DNA from: Candidatus Margulisiibacteriota bacterium
GTDB taxonomy: Bacteria; Margulisbacteria; WOR-1; O2-12-FULL-45-9
Length of the DNA: 25,852 nt
Assembly (NCBI GenBank): GCA_030018645.1
Contig: JASEHX010000008.1
Location: forward strand, 1 to 25,852
Direction of reading: 5' to 3'
Of this stretch, positions 1 through 8,398 are shown one piece after another (the stretch's first letter is position 1; each line of letters starts with the position of its first letter). Made by a program: the position numbers and the translations under genes. The notes beneath the pieces were generated by a model, which was not told where the DNA came from, searched no databases, and saw only the letters and a list, made by a program, of their open reading frames with translations.

Positions 1-28
1 GCTAAGAGTCTATTTTGAGGCCTCCTGA

Positions 29-61
29 CTTCCGCACGATTTGGGTGTCCCAACGTGGAAG
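29..61. repeat. imperfect hairpin downstream of the 1373-aa gene
   Basis: CTTCC, CACG and TTGGG on the left pair with CCCAA, CGTG and GGAAG on the right, with a bulged G and two bulged bases (AT) on the left and a 3-nt loop. It lies just after the stop of the minus-strand operon. No T-run follows, so it is not a classical intrinsic terminator; it may be a dispersed palindrome or an RNA 3'-end structure. The remaining bases of 1-97 show no gene. Confidence 0.5.
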
Positions 62-67
62 ACAGGA

Positions 68-89
68 ATGCAATCGGATGAGGGATAAT
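68..89. repeat. REP-tail-like short repeat, copy 1
   Basis: This stretch matches 20 of 22 positions with 15862-15883 (core GCAANCGGATGAGGGAT), and its TGAGGGATAAT end recurs inverted at 13784-13794. On the other strand it reads CCCTCATCCG, the flank found beside the palindromes in the PorV-SLH gene. Here it stands alone, so it may be a decayed or solitary end of that element. Confidence 0.5.
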
Positions 90-97
90 AACGAGGG

Positions 98-3000
98 CTA
101 AAAATTCAAACTCCCCTCAAAAGTCATGAGCTGGGCGACAAAATCATCCCCATGGCTTTTATTATTTTTATAATCAACATTCTTCAGTGAAGCGATAAAA
201 ACAAAACTGGTGACGACCGGATTGTCAATGGGCAGGTTAATATTGAAACTATATGTTTCGGTTATTTTATCGTAATCCAGGTCCGATACTGCCCCAGCTT
301 GAATCTCACCGCCGTTGTGCTCATTAATTCGCTGATAGACCAGCGTTCCCCAACTGGTAACTTGGAAAGCGGCTTTATTATCAAAGACGGTCTTGCGGCG
401 GTCTTGCGGAGATAATACTAGGTCCCGCAGGACGCCGGTAATTTTATGATTGTAATTGGTGGTGAAATTAAATTTTGGGGTTGGGGCAAAAGCAGCCCCA
501 AGGATATAAATACTGTTTAAGGTCTCTGTGTCAATACGGCTGCTGACGGTGGGGTGGTCGTTGGCATTGCGGTAGTTTTCCAAGGTCCAGCTGGCCGAAA
601 TGGGCAAAATAGAAAGAGGGGTAAGCGCTAAATTGTAATTTTGGGAAAACGAATTGGTAATAGTGGTCACTTCCGGGGTGGTCCCGGAGGGGGCATGGGC
701 GTCATTATTATATAAGGTAAAGCGGGCATTGAAAGCTAAGATATTCCAAGCAGATGGCTTTAGGTCCAAAGTATAGGTGTTGCCCACGCCGGCGGTGCGG
801 TTGACAATGCCGGTGTCCGGGATATTTTCGCTCTGGGCATTGGCCCAGTTTAAGGAGAGCCAGTAAAAAGGAGATAAGCGGGTGTTAGCGGCCATGCGTT
901 CGGTCTTGGGGTTTGCCCCTCCCTGGACGAGAGAAATTTTTTCCTGCCGGCTTTTGTCCAAAGCGGCCGTTAAAATAGTGATCGGGATAAAGTCAAGGTG
1001 GAAACTTTCATTGCGGGTCAAGGCGGCTTCGTTGGTGGACGCGAAATTACGGATGGACGCGGTATCGATCCGGTCAGTTAACCCGAGGTGCAAGGCCAAT
1101 TTTTGAATCGGCCCCTGGGTTAAGTCGGCATTAAAATTATAAGCGTTATCATAGGTACGGGTAAGAGTAGAAACGGCTTCGGCAGTCGCTTCGGTAGAAC
1201 TAGAGCGGAGGGCAATCGTTTTTGGCTCACTGACCTGGAAATCATAGCCCAGTGAATAGCGGTCGGTAAAATCAAGGTTACCTTCGGCATGCACGTAAGT
1301 GATGCTTGATTCGGAGTAGTTATTGCTGTCGCGCCAGGAATCGGTTTGGGAAACGGTCCTTTTGGCAGCATACCCCTGGCTGAATTTTAGCGCTCCTTTT
1401 TCCCAGTCATTGGGGACAAGACCTAGGGTGTACGACTCCTGGTAAGTGTCACTGCTGTGGGCGGCGGCAGCCGGCGTCAGGTCATCTAAAGAGCGGTAAT
1501 TGCGGTAGGTAAAATCAACCTCCGCCCAGCCGTTAGGGTTGATGCCCAGCAGCAAAGAGTTATCATAAGTGCGGGTGAAATAATTTTGATAGGTACTGAT
1601 GGGGTCGTTGTCTTCTTTGTAGGAAAAAGCGGCCGAAAGGCCATGGAAGGAGAGGGGATTATATTTGACATTGTATTCATTATATTCTGACCCCAGGCCG
1701 ATTAAAGTCCCGCCGAGCGGCATATAATCATAATCAATTTTTTTGGCCAGCCCGCTTATAACTAAAACATCTTTAAACAATTTAGTTTCCGCGCCCACAC
1801 GATAAGCATTGGCCGTTTTGGTATTTACCGTCCCCGACCCGCTGGAATCTTGGTAATCATAGTCAATCCGAATGGCGTCCGAAGAAGCCGGAGTTATGTA
1901 GTAAAAAGTTAAAGAGCCGGGGGCAGTATAATTGAAATAATAATCAATGTCCCGGTTGACCAATTGGTCATTAACGTACAATTTTTCACTATTGTCAATA
2001 ATGTCCTGCGGGGCGTGCAATTGGTAGGTTTTTGTGCCGCCGCCCGAAAAAGCTTCAGAGGTAGGCACCCGCACAATGTATTGGTCCGTGCTGCTGCGGG
2101 CATAAGCCGAATCAACCTTGAAAATGTCGCCGATATTAAAAGTCCCGTCAACCCCGATGATTGACTGGGCAATATCCTGCTGGACAATGGAGCCGGTGGG
2201 GGGCACGTATTGGTAAATGATTTGGAAGTTTTTGGTGGCCAGCAATTCATTATTGAAAGTAATATAAGGCAGATCAGCGGCATAATTAATGGTGTAACCG
2301 GTGTCGCCGGCGTTGGGTTCAAAACTGGAGTTGCGGGTATAAGTACTGATAGTGGAAGAACCCTGGTCCCAAACCTGCACCACTTCGCTTCCCGGCACGA
2401 CATTGCGGATAGTCCGCAAATAATACGGGCCGCGAGTGCCGTCGCCGCTGGCGGAATAGCGGCCAACAACGCTTTTGGAATAATTATAGGCTACAATAGC
2501 CGTACTGTCCGCAGAAATAAGGGAAGGGTTCAATATTTTGATTGTGCCAAAATAATAACCATCGCTGGGGTCGGTATGGTCGGTTTTATAGGCAAAGGTT
2601 GCTTCAGGGGTTGGATTGTAATAGCCGGTTGTCGGATCATAGACGACACCGGGAAAAGTATAATCAACTTCCCTAGTCAAAGTCCTCCCGTCTAAAGTAA
2701 AAGCAACACTGAACGATTCTCCAGTGGAAACCACCGGCCGGGAACTTAGGTAAACATGGTAATTTTGGTTAATAATGGTTGAGCCGGTAAAACTTTCAAT
2801 AGCGGTTGAAGCATTGGCCGTTTCGCCGGCCTTAGCCGATTCTTTTAGGTAAGTAGCTCCCAATTTTAATTGGGCAGGGTATTTGGGTTCCGGCTGGAAG
2901 GGTTTGGCCATGACGGCATATTGGTAATTGGCATTGATTTGGGAAGTGGCATTGACGGGCATACTAAAAATCAGCTCGCCGGTCTTGTAATTGATCGAAT

Positions 3001-4219
3001 AATCCAATTTTTTGACCAGGATGCGCCCATCCAAAATAATTTTTTCGCTGTCTGGGACAACTGGGGCAAAGCTAAGACGGTAGGGTCCCTGGCCGCCGCC
3101 ACCCTGAATCATTTCACTTTCAGCGGATAGTTGGTAATAATGATAATCAACGATCAAAGGATCTTCCCGGGAAGGCAGGAAGCGGGTCAGCAATTTTATC
3201 TCGCCGCTGTCAAAACGAAAAACATAATCCACGTTGTTTTTCAGTTCCGTTCCTCGGAAGGTTATGTGCTCGGAAAACCGGACGACGGGAAAATGTTTTA
3301 CCTGGTAGACTCCGGACGATTCTTCCGCTTGCTCCTCGTCGCTTTCCTCACTGCCCAAAGAAGGGAAGATTTCGCGGTCGGCAAGGATAACCGGGGCTTC
3401 TTTTAATTCCGGCTGGCCGATCTTTTGGGGGTCAAGGGTAAATCGGGTCTGCAAACCAATAAAATCTTTCTTGCTTAATGCCGGGAAAAACAAATCAATG
3501 ATGTTGGTATATTCATAGCTGTATTTAAATTGGTCGGCTGAAGTCAGGATTTTATTAAAAGTTACCCTGCCTTCAAAGTAATCAATGGTATAGTCAATAT
3601 TTCTGGTCAAGGGGACGTTGTTTAACTGGATCTTTTCCGATCCTTCAATGATGGAGCCATGTCCCAAATTATAGGGACCTTTGGTATTGATGCCGTTTTG
3701 GGTGGTCAACCCCTGCGTTTGGCTTTTAAGCTTGGTGGAAGGGACAAAAATCACGTCATACCAGCTTTCTTTGGCGGTAAAAAGCACGCCGTTCAGGTAC
3801 TTGGAAGTGGAAGCAAACTCGTTGCCGGCAAAAGACACATTGTAGTCGCCGAAAGTAAGCTCGTTGTTTTGGTATTTGACTTTTACGTCAAAACGGTCCG
3901 GGTTTTCCGGCTGTTGTTCCAAGTCGTAGCTGACCGACAGGTCTTCAGATAATCTTCCTAATATTCCCAATTGCAGACGCTCCTGCCAAGGCCCGCCGGT
4001 AAAGGTGGGGTAGTACCCGCCCAACATGGTTAAGCCGGTATAATAATTTTGGGATGGATTGACAGTTGCGCCTTTGTATTCCCATTTTTTGTAACCGGAA
4101 ATTTCAAGCTGGGGGTAGGTATTTATCTGGGCGAACGAAGCACTGGTAAGTAATAAGCAGTAAGTAATAAGGAGTAAGTAATAAAACTTGCCTGATGAAA
4201 CTAACTTTTTCAAAAACAT
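98..4219 (-). CDS. giant exported outer-membrane protein with repeated beta modules and C-terminal barrel
   Basis: A protein of about 1373 residues with a signal peptide (KK n-region, hydrophobic core near residues 12-27, cut near SFA|Q). Roughly residues 180-795 hold about six copies of a beta module of the type GSExIxLxxxxL followed by DYxIDYxxGxxxF and YxY; copies begin near 180, 303, 378, 485, 597 and 730. The rest (about 810-1373) is alternating beta sequence and ends in ...SLNF. A terminal Phe is the usual outer-membrane barrel signature, so the protein probably sits in the outer membrane. No enzyme motif is visible. The gene follows fabF by 13 nt, so it should be co-transcribed with fatty-acid synthesis. 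Start choice: AAGGGGG lies only 1 nt before the ATG at 4219 but 7 nt before an in-frame TTG at 4213, which would give MKKLVSSG. I do not recognise a named family; similar modules occur in large envelope proteins of other phyla (from memory). Confidence 0.8.
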   Translation of the reverse strand: MFLKKLVSSGKFYYLLLITYCLLLTSASFAQINTYPQLEISGYKKWEYKGATVNPSQNYYTGLTMLGGYYPTFTGGPWQERLQLGILGRLSEDLSVSYDLEQQPENPDRFDVKVKYQNNELTFGDYNVSFAGNEFASTSKYLNGVLFTAKESWYDVIFVPSTKLKSQTQGLTTQNGINTKGPYNLGHGSIIEGSEKIQLNNVPLTRNIDYTIDYFEGRVTFNKILTSADQFKYSYEYTNIIDLFFPALSKKDFIGLQTRFTLDPQKIGQPELKEAPVILADREIFPSLGSEESDEEQAEESSGVYQVKHFPVVRFSEHITFRGTELKNNVDYVFRFDSGEIKLLTRFLPSREDPLIVDYHYYQLSAESEMIQGGGGQGPYRLSFAPVVPDSEKIILDGRILVKKLDYSINYKTGELIFSMPVNATSQINANYQYAVMAKPFQPEPKYPAQLKLGATYLKESAKAGETANASTAIESFTGSTIINQNYHVYLSSRPVVSTGESFSVAFTLDGRTLTREVDYTFPGVVYDPTTGYYNPTPEATFAYKTDHTDPSDGYYFGTIKILNPSLISADSTAIVAYNYSKSVVGRYSASGDGTRGPYYLRTIRNVVPGSEVVQVWDQGSSTISTYTRNSSFEPNAGDTGYTINYAADLPYITFNNELLATKNFQIIYQYVPPTGSIVQQDIAQSIIGVDGTFNIGDIFKVDSAYARSSTDQYIVRVPTSEAFSGGGTKTYQLHAPQDIIDNSEKLYVNDQLVNRDIDYYFNYTAPGSLTFYYITPASSDAIRIDYDYQDSSGSGTVNTKTANAYRVGAETKLFKDVLVISGLAKKIDYDYMPLGGTLIGLGSEYNEYNVKYNPLSFHGLSAAFSYKEDNDPISTYQNYFTRTYDNSLLLGINPNGWAEVDFTYRNYRSLDDLTPAAAAHSSDTYQESYTLGLVPNDWEKGALKFSQGYAAKRTVSQTDSWRDSNNYSESSITYVHAEGNLDFTDRYSLGYDFQVSEPKTIALRSSSTEATAEAVSTLTRTYDNAYNFNADLTQGPIQKLALHLGLTDRIDTASIRNFASTNEAALTRNESFHLDFIPITILTAALDKSRQEKISLVQGGANPKTERMAANTRLSPFYWLSLNWANAQSENIPDTGIVNRTAGVGNTYTLDLKPSAWNILAFNARFTLYNNDAHAPSGTTPEVTTITNSFSQNYNLALTPLSILPISASWTLENYRNANDHPTVSSRIDTETLNSIYILGAAFAPTPKFNFTTNYNHKITGVLRDLVLSPQDRRKTVFDNKAAFQVTSWGTLVYQRINEHNGGEIQAGAVSDLDYDKITETYSFNINLPIDNPVVTSFVFIASLKNVDYKNNKSHGDDFVAQLMTFEGSLNF
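4146..4187. repeat. three tandem 14-nt repeats inside a signal-peptide coding region
   Basis: GTAAGTAATAAGCA, GTAAGTAATAAGGA and GTAAGTAATAAAAC follow each other directly. On the coding (minus) strand they encode the hydrophobic core YYLLLITYCLLLTS. The unit is 14 nt, not a multiple of three, so each copy is read in a different frame and all three frames give Leu/Tyr/Ile-rich sequence. Confidence 0.8.
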
Positions 4220-4232
4220 GCCCCCTTATAAC

Positions 4233-5471
4233 TTAGGGTGCGTACTTCTTTATAATCAATATAGCATTGTGCCCGCCAAAGCCAAAAGAATTGGACATGG
4301 CATAATTGATGGCCATTTTGCGCGCTTGGTTAGGAACATAATCAAGGTCGCAATCAGGATCGGGAACTTCATAATTTATAGTGGGCGGGGCTAAGTCATT
4401 TTGGCAGGACAAGACCGCGGCAATGGCCTCAACCGCTCCGGATGCGCCCAATAAATGGCCGATCATTGACTTATTTGAGCTGATCGCCAGATGGCGGGCA
4501 TGTTCGCCAAAAGTTGTTTTAATGGCCATAGTTTCAAATTTATCGTTCAATTCGGTGGATGTCCCGTGGGCATTAATATAATCGATCTTATCCAAGGCAA
4601 GACTTGCGTCTTTGAGGGCGGCGCGCATGGCGCGAACCGCTCCCTCGCCGCCGGGCGCCGGCGCGGTGATATGGCTGGCGTCGCCGCTCATGCCGTAGCC
4701 GACAATTTCTGCATAGATAGGCGTCTTGCGAGCCAGGGCTTGCTCCAGGTCTTCCAGGAAAACAATCCCGCTGCCTTCGCCCATGACAAAACCTTCGCGG
4801 TTCTTATCAAACGGCCGGCTGGCATGCTGTGGATCAGCATTGCGGCCGGAAAGAGCGCGGGCGGCGCAAAAACTACCGACTCCCAGGGGAGTGATGGAGG
4901 CTTCAGTTCCTCCGGCGAGCATGGCCTTGGCCGCGCCGCGCTGGATAATCTTATAGGCCTCGCCGATTGAATGGGTGCCGGAGGCGCAGGCGGTAACAAC
5001 GCATAAGTTTGGCCCTTTGGCCCCCAGGTTAATGGACACATAACCGGCCGCCATATCGCAGATCATAAATGGGACAGTGAAGGGGGACAATTTGTCCGGC
5101 CCTTTTTCCAAAAGGGTGCGGGCTTGTTCTTCGAGGAAACCAATCCCGCCGATGCCGGAGCCAATGAGGACGCCGATCTCATCGGCGGAGTCAGAATTAA
5201 TAGTAAAATTAGCGTCTTTTACCGCCATTTGAGATGCGGCAATGGCAAATTGGATGAAGCGCACCAAACGGCGGGCTTCTTTTTTATCTAAATAATTGGA
5301 CGGATCAAAATCTTTTACTTCGGCGGCCATTTGCGAAGAAAAAGCGGAAGCATCAAAATGCGTGATGCGTCCAACGCCGTTTTGGCCGGAAGTTAGCCCT
5401 TGCCAAAAAGCAGCTTTGCCTAGTCCAATCGGGGAAATAACACCCAGACCGGTAACGACCACTCTTTTCAA
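4233..5471 (-). CDS. fabF: beta-ketoacyl-ACP synthase II
   Basis: FabF condenses malonyl-ACP with a growing acyl-ACP in cytosolic type II fatty-acid synthesis. At 412 residues it has family length. The Cys-His-His triad is visible: C162 in TACASG, H302 in NAHGTSTELND and H339 in SMIGHLLGASG; the C-terminal NSFGFGGHN motif is also present. The start codon is TTG, overlapping the TGA stop of fabK (TTGA), with GGAGGT 9 nt upstream, so translation is probably coupled. It is the last biosynthetic gene of the operon fabD-fabG-acpP-fabK-fabF and is followed after 13 nt by a giant envelope protein. Confidence 0.97.
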   Translation of the reverse strand: MKRVVVTGLGVISPIGLGKAAFWQGLTSGQNGVGRITHFDASAFSSQMAAEVKDFDPSNYLDKKEARRLVRFIQFAIAASQMAVKDANFTINSDSADEIGVLIGSGIGGIGFLEEQARTLLEKGPDKLSPFTVPFMICDMAAGYVSINLGAKGPNLCVVTACASGTHSIGEAYKIIQRGAAKAMLAGGTEASITPLGVGSFCAARALSGRNADPQHASRPFDKNREGFVMGEGSGIVFLEDLEQALARKTPIYAEIVGYGMSGDASHITAPAPGGEGAVRAMRAALKDASLALDKIDYINAHGTSTELNDKFETMAIKTTFGEHARHLAISSNKSMIGHLLGASGAVEAIAAVLSCQNDLAPPTINYEVPDPDCDLDYVPNQARKMAINYAMSNSFGFGGHNAILIIKKYAP

Positions 5472-6430
5472 GGCTGATAGACCTCCTCGGCTTCGGACAC
5501 TAATTCATTAACAATTTCGGCGGCGGGGCGAATACTGCGGTCTTTTATTTTCCAAACATTTTCTCCGGAAAAAACAACCCCGTTTTCTATATCGCCTTGC
5601 TGCGAATTAATCAGCGCCTGGATAATGCAGTATTCCAGCGAACAATTTTTCAGGCAAAAATCACAACCGACGGGCTTAGGAGCTTCTTTCCTTAATAATT
5701 TATTGACAAAAGAGGTCTTAATGGCTCTCCCCGGCAGGCCAACCGGAGAAGAAATAATGACCACGTCCTCTTGCTTTGCTTCCTGGTATCTTTTTTTATA
5801 AGGGAGTGCGGCGGCGCACTCATTCGAAAGGACAAAGCGGGTGGCTATTTGCGCCGCATTGGCGCCCATTTTTAAAAAATCAACAATCCCTTTCCCGTCG
5901 ATAATACCGCCGGCGGCAACCGCCGGCAGGGAAACAGCTTTCCTGACTTCGGGGAAAATATCTTTAATGGAGCGGTCAGTGCCCAGATGCCCGCCAGCTT
6001 CTTTCCCCTCCACTACCACTGCCGCCGCGCCGCACTTTTCGGCGGTTTGGGCCAGCCGCGCGGAAGAGACAATGGGGACAATGGGAGTATTGCTTTCTTG
6101 GCCGACTTTAAAGATATCTCGGGAAAAACCAGCCCCCGTGAAAATGAGGTCGATTTTTTCCTGGATAGCGGTCTTGACAATTCCCCAAAATTCCCGGGCG
6201 GCAAACATAATGTTAATGCCGATGATGCCGCCTTTTGCCTTGTCCCGCGCGATTTTAATCTCTGACCTTAGCTCGTCAAAACTTAACCCCGAAGCGCCGA
6301 TAACGCCAATGGCGCCGGTGGCGGCCACCGCACCGGCCAGTTCTCCGGTTGAAATCCTAATTGCCATGCCCCCTTGGATGATGGGTACCTTGGCAACCAG
6401 GTCAGCAATTTTAAGTTCGGGGAGCTTCAT
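5468..6430 (-). CDS. fabK: FMN-dependent enoyl-ACP reductase (FabK type)
   Basis: FabK performs the last reduction of each fatty-acid elongation cycle with FMN and NAD(P)H. The 320-residue protein is a TIM-barrel of the nitronate monooxygenase/FabK family: PIIQGGM at 16-22, GINIM at 71-75, EAGGHLG with the likely catalytic H148, and the phosphate-binding stretches AAGGI and ANAAQIATRF. Its place between acpP and fabF makes enoyl reductase more likely than nitronate monooxygenase. A C-terminal cluster C256-x2-C259-x3-C263-x4-C268 could bind a metal or Fe-S centre; similar cysteines occur in relatives of the family, from memory. No fabI is visible in the window. An AAAGG lies 6 nt before the ATG, and the gene overlaps fabF by 3 nt. 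Confidence 0.92.
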   Translation of the reverse strand: MKLPELKIADLVAKVPIIQGGMAIRISTGELAGAVAATGAIGVIGASGLSFDELRSEIKIARDKAKGGIIGINIMFAAREFWGIVKTAIQEKIDLIFTGAGFSRDIFKVGQESNTPIVPIVSSARLAQTAEKCGAAAVVVEGKEAGGHLGTDRSIKDIFPEVRKAVSLPAVAAGGIIDGKGIVDFLKMGANAAQIATRFVLSNECAAALPYKKRYQEAKQEDVVIISSPVGLPGRAIKTSFVNKLLRKEAPKPVGCDFCLKNCSLEYCIIQALINSQQGDIENGVVFSGENVWKIKDRSIRPAAEIVNELVSEAEEVYQP

Positions 6431-6439
6431 ATTTGGCCT

Positions 6440-6685
6440 TTATGCTTTTGCATGTTCCTTTACATAATTTATCGTATCATTGATGGTTTTGATCTTTTCA
6501 GCATCTTCATCCGGGATTTCAATGCTAAAGGCCTCCTCCAGCGCCATGACCAGCTCCACGGTATCCAGCGAATCGGCGCCCAGGTCGTCCACAAATGACG
6601 ATTCCGGCTTTATTTCGGCTTCGGCTACACCCAACTGTTCAGCCACTACCTTTTTTACCTGTTCCAACACTTTTGCTTCGTCCAT
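6440..6685 (-). CDS. acpP: acyl carrier protein
   Basis: A typical small acidic ACP of 81 residues. The DSLD motif (D38-S39-L40-D41) carries the serine that receives the 4'-phosphopantetheine arm, inside GADSLDTVELVMALEE. It holds the growing acyl chain for FabD, FabG, FabK and FabF, which are encoded around it. It starts 12 nt after fabG and ends 9 nt before fabK. A G-rich site (AAGGGGGTG) precedes the ATG. Confidence 0.97.
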   Translation of the reverse strand: MDEAKVLEQVKKVVAEQLGVAEAEIKPESSFVDDLGADSLDTVELVMALEEAFSIEIPDEDAEKIKTINDTINYVKEHAKA

Positions 6686-6697
6686 CTCTTCACCCCC

Positions 6698-7438
6698 TTA
6701 CATGTACATTCCGCCGTTGACGGCGATTACCTGACCAGTTATATACTCGGCTGCATGGCTGGCCAAAAATACCGCGGCGGCCGCAATATCTTCGGGTTGG
6801 CCCAGCTTGCCCATTGGAATATTTTCCAGCATCTTTTGCTTAACGTCCTCGGGGATATTGTCGGTCATGGCCGTTTGGATAAACCCCGGTGCAATGGCAT
6901 TGACCGTAACCCCGCGGCTGGCCAGCTCCCGGGCCAGGGTTTTGGTAAAACCAATTAAACCGGCTTTTGAGGCGGCATAATTGGCTTGTCCAAAGTTGCC
7001 CATTTGGCCCACAATGGAAGCAAGGTTGATAATTCTACCCCATCGCTGTTTCATCAGCAAGGGCGCAATTATTTTTGATACATTGAAGACGCCGGTCAAA
7101 TTGATGCCAATCACCGCATCCCAATCTTCTTTCTTCATGCGGATAAACAGGCCGTCTTTGGTGATACCGGCGTTGTTGACCAAAATGTCAATTTTGCCCA
7201 TTTGCGGCATAGCTTGTTTGATCGCGGCTTCAATGTCTGCCGGGTCGGTTACATTGAGCTTAAGGGATATGGCCTTTACACCCAGTGCTTGAATTTCTGC
7301 CGCGGTTTGGCTGGAAAGCTCAAGGTTAACATCCGAAATAATGATGTTAGCTCCTTCTTTCGCCATGGCAACCGCGATTGATTTGCCGATGCCCTGGGCG
7401 GAACCTGTGATCAGCGCAACTTTATCTTTTAACTGCAT
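6698..7438 (-). CDS. fabG: 3-oxoacyl-ACP reductase
   Basis: FabG reduces beta-ketoacyl-ACP with NADPH. The 246-residue product is a classical short-chain dehydrogenase: TGSAQGIG cofactor loop at 11-18, NNAG at 88-91, N113, and catalytic S141, Y154 and K158 (YAASK). PGFIQTAMT follows, as usual for FabG. The open frame extends further upstream, but the start MQLKDKVALITG is fixed by AGGAGGT 6 nt before the ATG and by homology length. The gene overlaps the end of fabD by 10 nt. Confidence 0.97.
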   Translation of the reverse strand: MQLKDKVALITGSAQGIGKSIAVAMAKEGANIIISDVNLELSSQTAAEIQALGVKAISLKLNVTDPADIEAAIKQAMPQMGKIDILVNNAGITKDGLFIRMKKEDWDAVIGINLTGVFNVSKIIAPLLMKQRWGRIINLASIVGQMGNFGQANYAASKAGLIGFTKTLARELASRGVTVNAIAPGFIQTAMTDNIPEDVKQKMLENIPMGKLGQPEDIAAAAVFLASHAAEYITGQVIAVNGGMYM

Positions 7439-8289
7439 ATTGAGACCTCCTGGTTGATTTTTTTTATTAGGCCGGAAAGAACTTTCCCCGGTCCCACTTC
7501 TACAAAATTCGTGATGCCGTCTGCAACCATTTTCTGGACCGAATCCTCCCATAAAACTGCTCCGGTAACTTGTTTAACCAATAAATCTTTAATTTGCGGC
7601 GCCCCTGTTGCATAGTCAGCAGAGACATTGGCTACTACAGGGATTTGGGCATCCCTAAATTCGATTTTATCCAGCTCAACTTTCAATTTATCGGCGGCGG
7701 ATTGCATGAGCGGGCAATGGAAAGGGGCAGAAACGGCCAGCGGAATGATTTTTTTTACTCCGGCGGCTTTTAGTTTTTCGCCCGCCAGGGTAACACTGTC
7801 TTTTTTGCCGGAAATGACCACTTGGCCGGGGCTATTAAAATTAGCCGGCCAAACACCGCCTACTTCCTGGCAGATCATTTTAATGGTTTCTCTGTCTCCG
7901 CCCAGTAAAGCGGCCATTGCCCCTTCGCCCACGGGAACGGCTTCCTGCATAAATTTGCCGCGCAGGTGAACAATCTTAACGGCAGCTTCAAATTTGATGA
8001 CTCCCGCCGCCACCAAAGCCGAATATTCTCCCAGGCTGTGGCCAGCAACTGCCGCTGGCTGTGAGCCGTGAGCTGTTAATGGCTTGAGCGCCGCCACGCT
8101 TACAGTTAGAATCGCCGGCTGGGTTATTTCCGTTTTCAAAAGCTCATCCTCCGGCCCTTCAAGGCAGAGCTTCTTCAAATCAAAGCCCAGGATTTGATTG
8201 GCTTGGTCAAGCAGTCCTTCCGCCAAATCCTTCCCCATTCCGATAAATTGGGAGCCCTGGCCGGGAAATACAAAAGCGATTTTTGTCAC
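7429..8289 (-). CDS. fabD: malonyl-CoA:ACP transacylase
   Basis: FabD transfers malonyl from CoA to ACP and so supplies FabF. Visible motifs are the N-terminal FVFPGQGSQ, the nucleophile motif GHSLGE with S85, R110 in HLRGKFMQEA, and H191 in APFHCPLM. The length of 286 residues is slightly short for the family (about 310). It starts with GTG and no ribosome site is visible; a TGC-TATAAT box ends 9 nt before the start, suggesting a very short or absent leader. It is the first gene of the fatty-acid operon and is divergent from the M16 protease gene. fabH, plsX and fabZ are not in the window. Confidence 0.96.
   Translation of the reverse strand: MTKIAFVFPGQGSQFIGMGKDLAEGLLDQANQILGFDLKKLCLEGPEDELLKTEITQPAILTVSVAALKPLTAHGSQPAAVAGHSLGEYSALVAAGVIKFEAAVKIVHLRGKFMQEAVPVGEGAMAALLGGDRETIKMICQEVGGVWPANFNSPGQVVISGKKDSVTLAGEKLKAAGVKKIIPLAVSAPFHCPLMQSAADKLKVELDKIEFRDAQIPVVANVSADYATGAPQIKDLLVKQVTGAVLWEDSVQKMVADGITNFVEVGPGKVLSGLIKKINQEVSICS
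7445..7451 (-). promoter_or_regulatory. ribosome binding site deciding the fabG start
   Basis: AGGAGGT lies 6 nt upstream of the ATG at 7438 and inside the 3' end of fabD. It rules out the longer open frame that reaches to 7552. Confidence 0.85.
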
Positions 8290-8298
8290 AATTGATTA

Positions 8299-8304
8299 AT
8301 TATA
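8299..8304 (-). promoter_or_regulatory. -10 box of the fatty-acid operon (extended, near leaderless)
   Basis: On the minus strand TATAAT is preceded by TGC, giving an extended -10 (TGnTATAAT), and is followed after 9 nt by the GTG start of fabD. A -35 (TTATCT at 17 nt) is weak, as is usual for extended -10 promoters. Transcription would begin within a few bases of the start codon. Confidence 0.55.
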
Positions 8305-8362
8305 GCAAAAAAAGATGATAGAGATAAGCGTTATCCCATAAAAAACTTTACAATCTTGGCAG

Positions 8363-8391
8363 TTTTCAACAAACCTAAAATGAGGTAAAAT
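8363..8391 (+). promoter_or_regulatory. candidate promoter of the M16 protease gene
   Basis: TTTTCA at 8363-8368, a 17-nt spacer and TAAAAT at 8386-8391. The ATG follows after 7 nt, so the transcript may be leaderless. A GAGGT at 8382-8386 could instead be a distant ribosome site (12 nt). Confidence 0.45.
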
Positions 8392-8398
8392 AGATGCC

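Noticed and set aside
2210..2695. Long plus-strand open frames opposite the 1373-aa gene (also 3131-3406, 3659-3952)
   Set aside because: They mirror the codon pattern of the large gene, have no ribosome sites and no protein-like domains.
4491..4970. 159-codon open frame opposite fabF
   Set aside because: It is the antisense shadow of a strongly conserved enzyme gene.
7439..7552. Longer N-terminus for fabG
   Set aside because: The extension is the out-of-frame 3' end of fabD; the AGGAGG site and family length fix the start at 7438.
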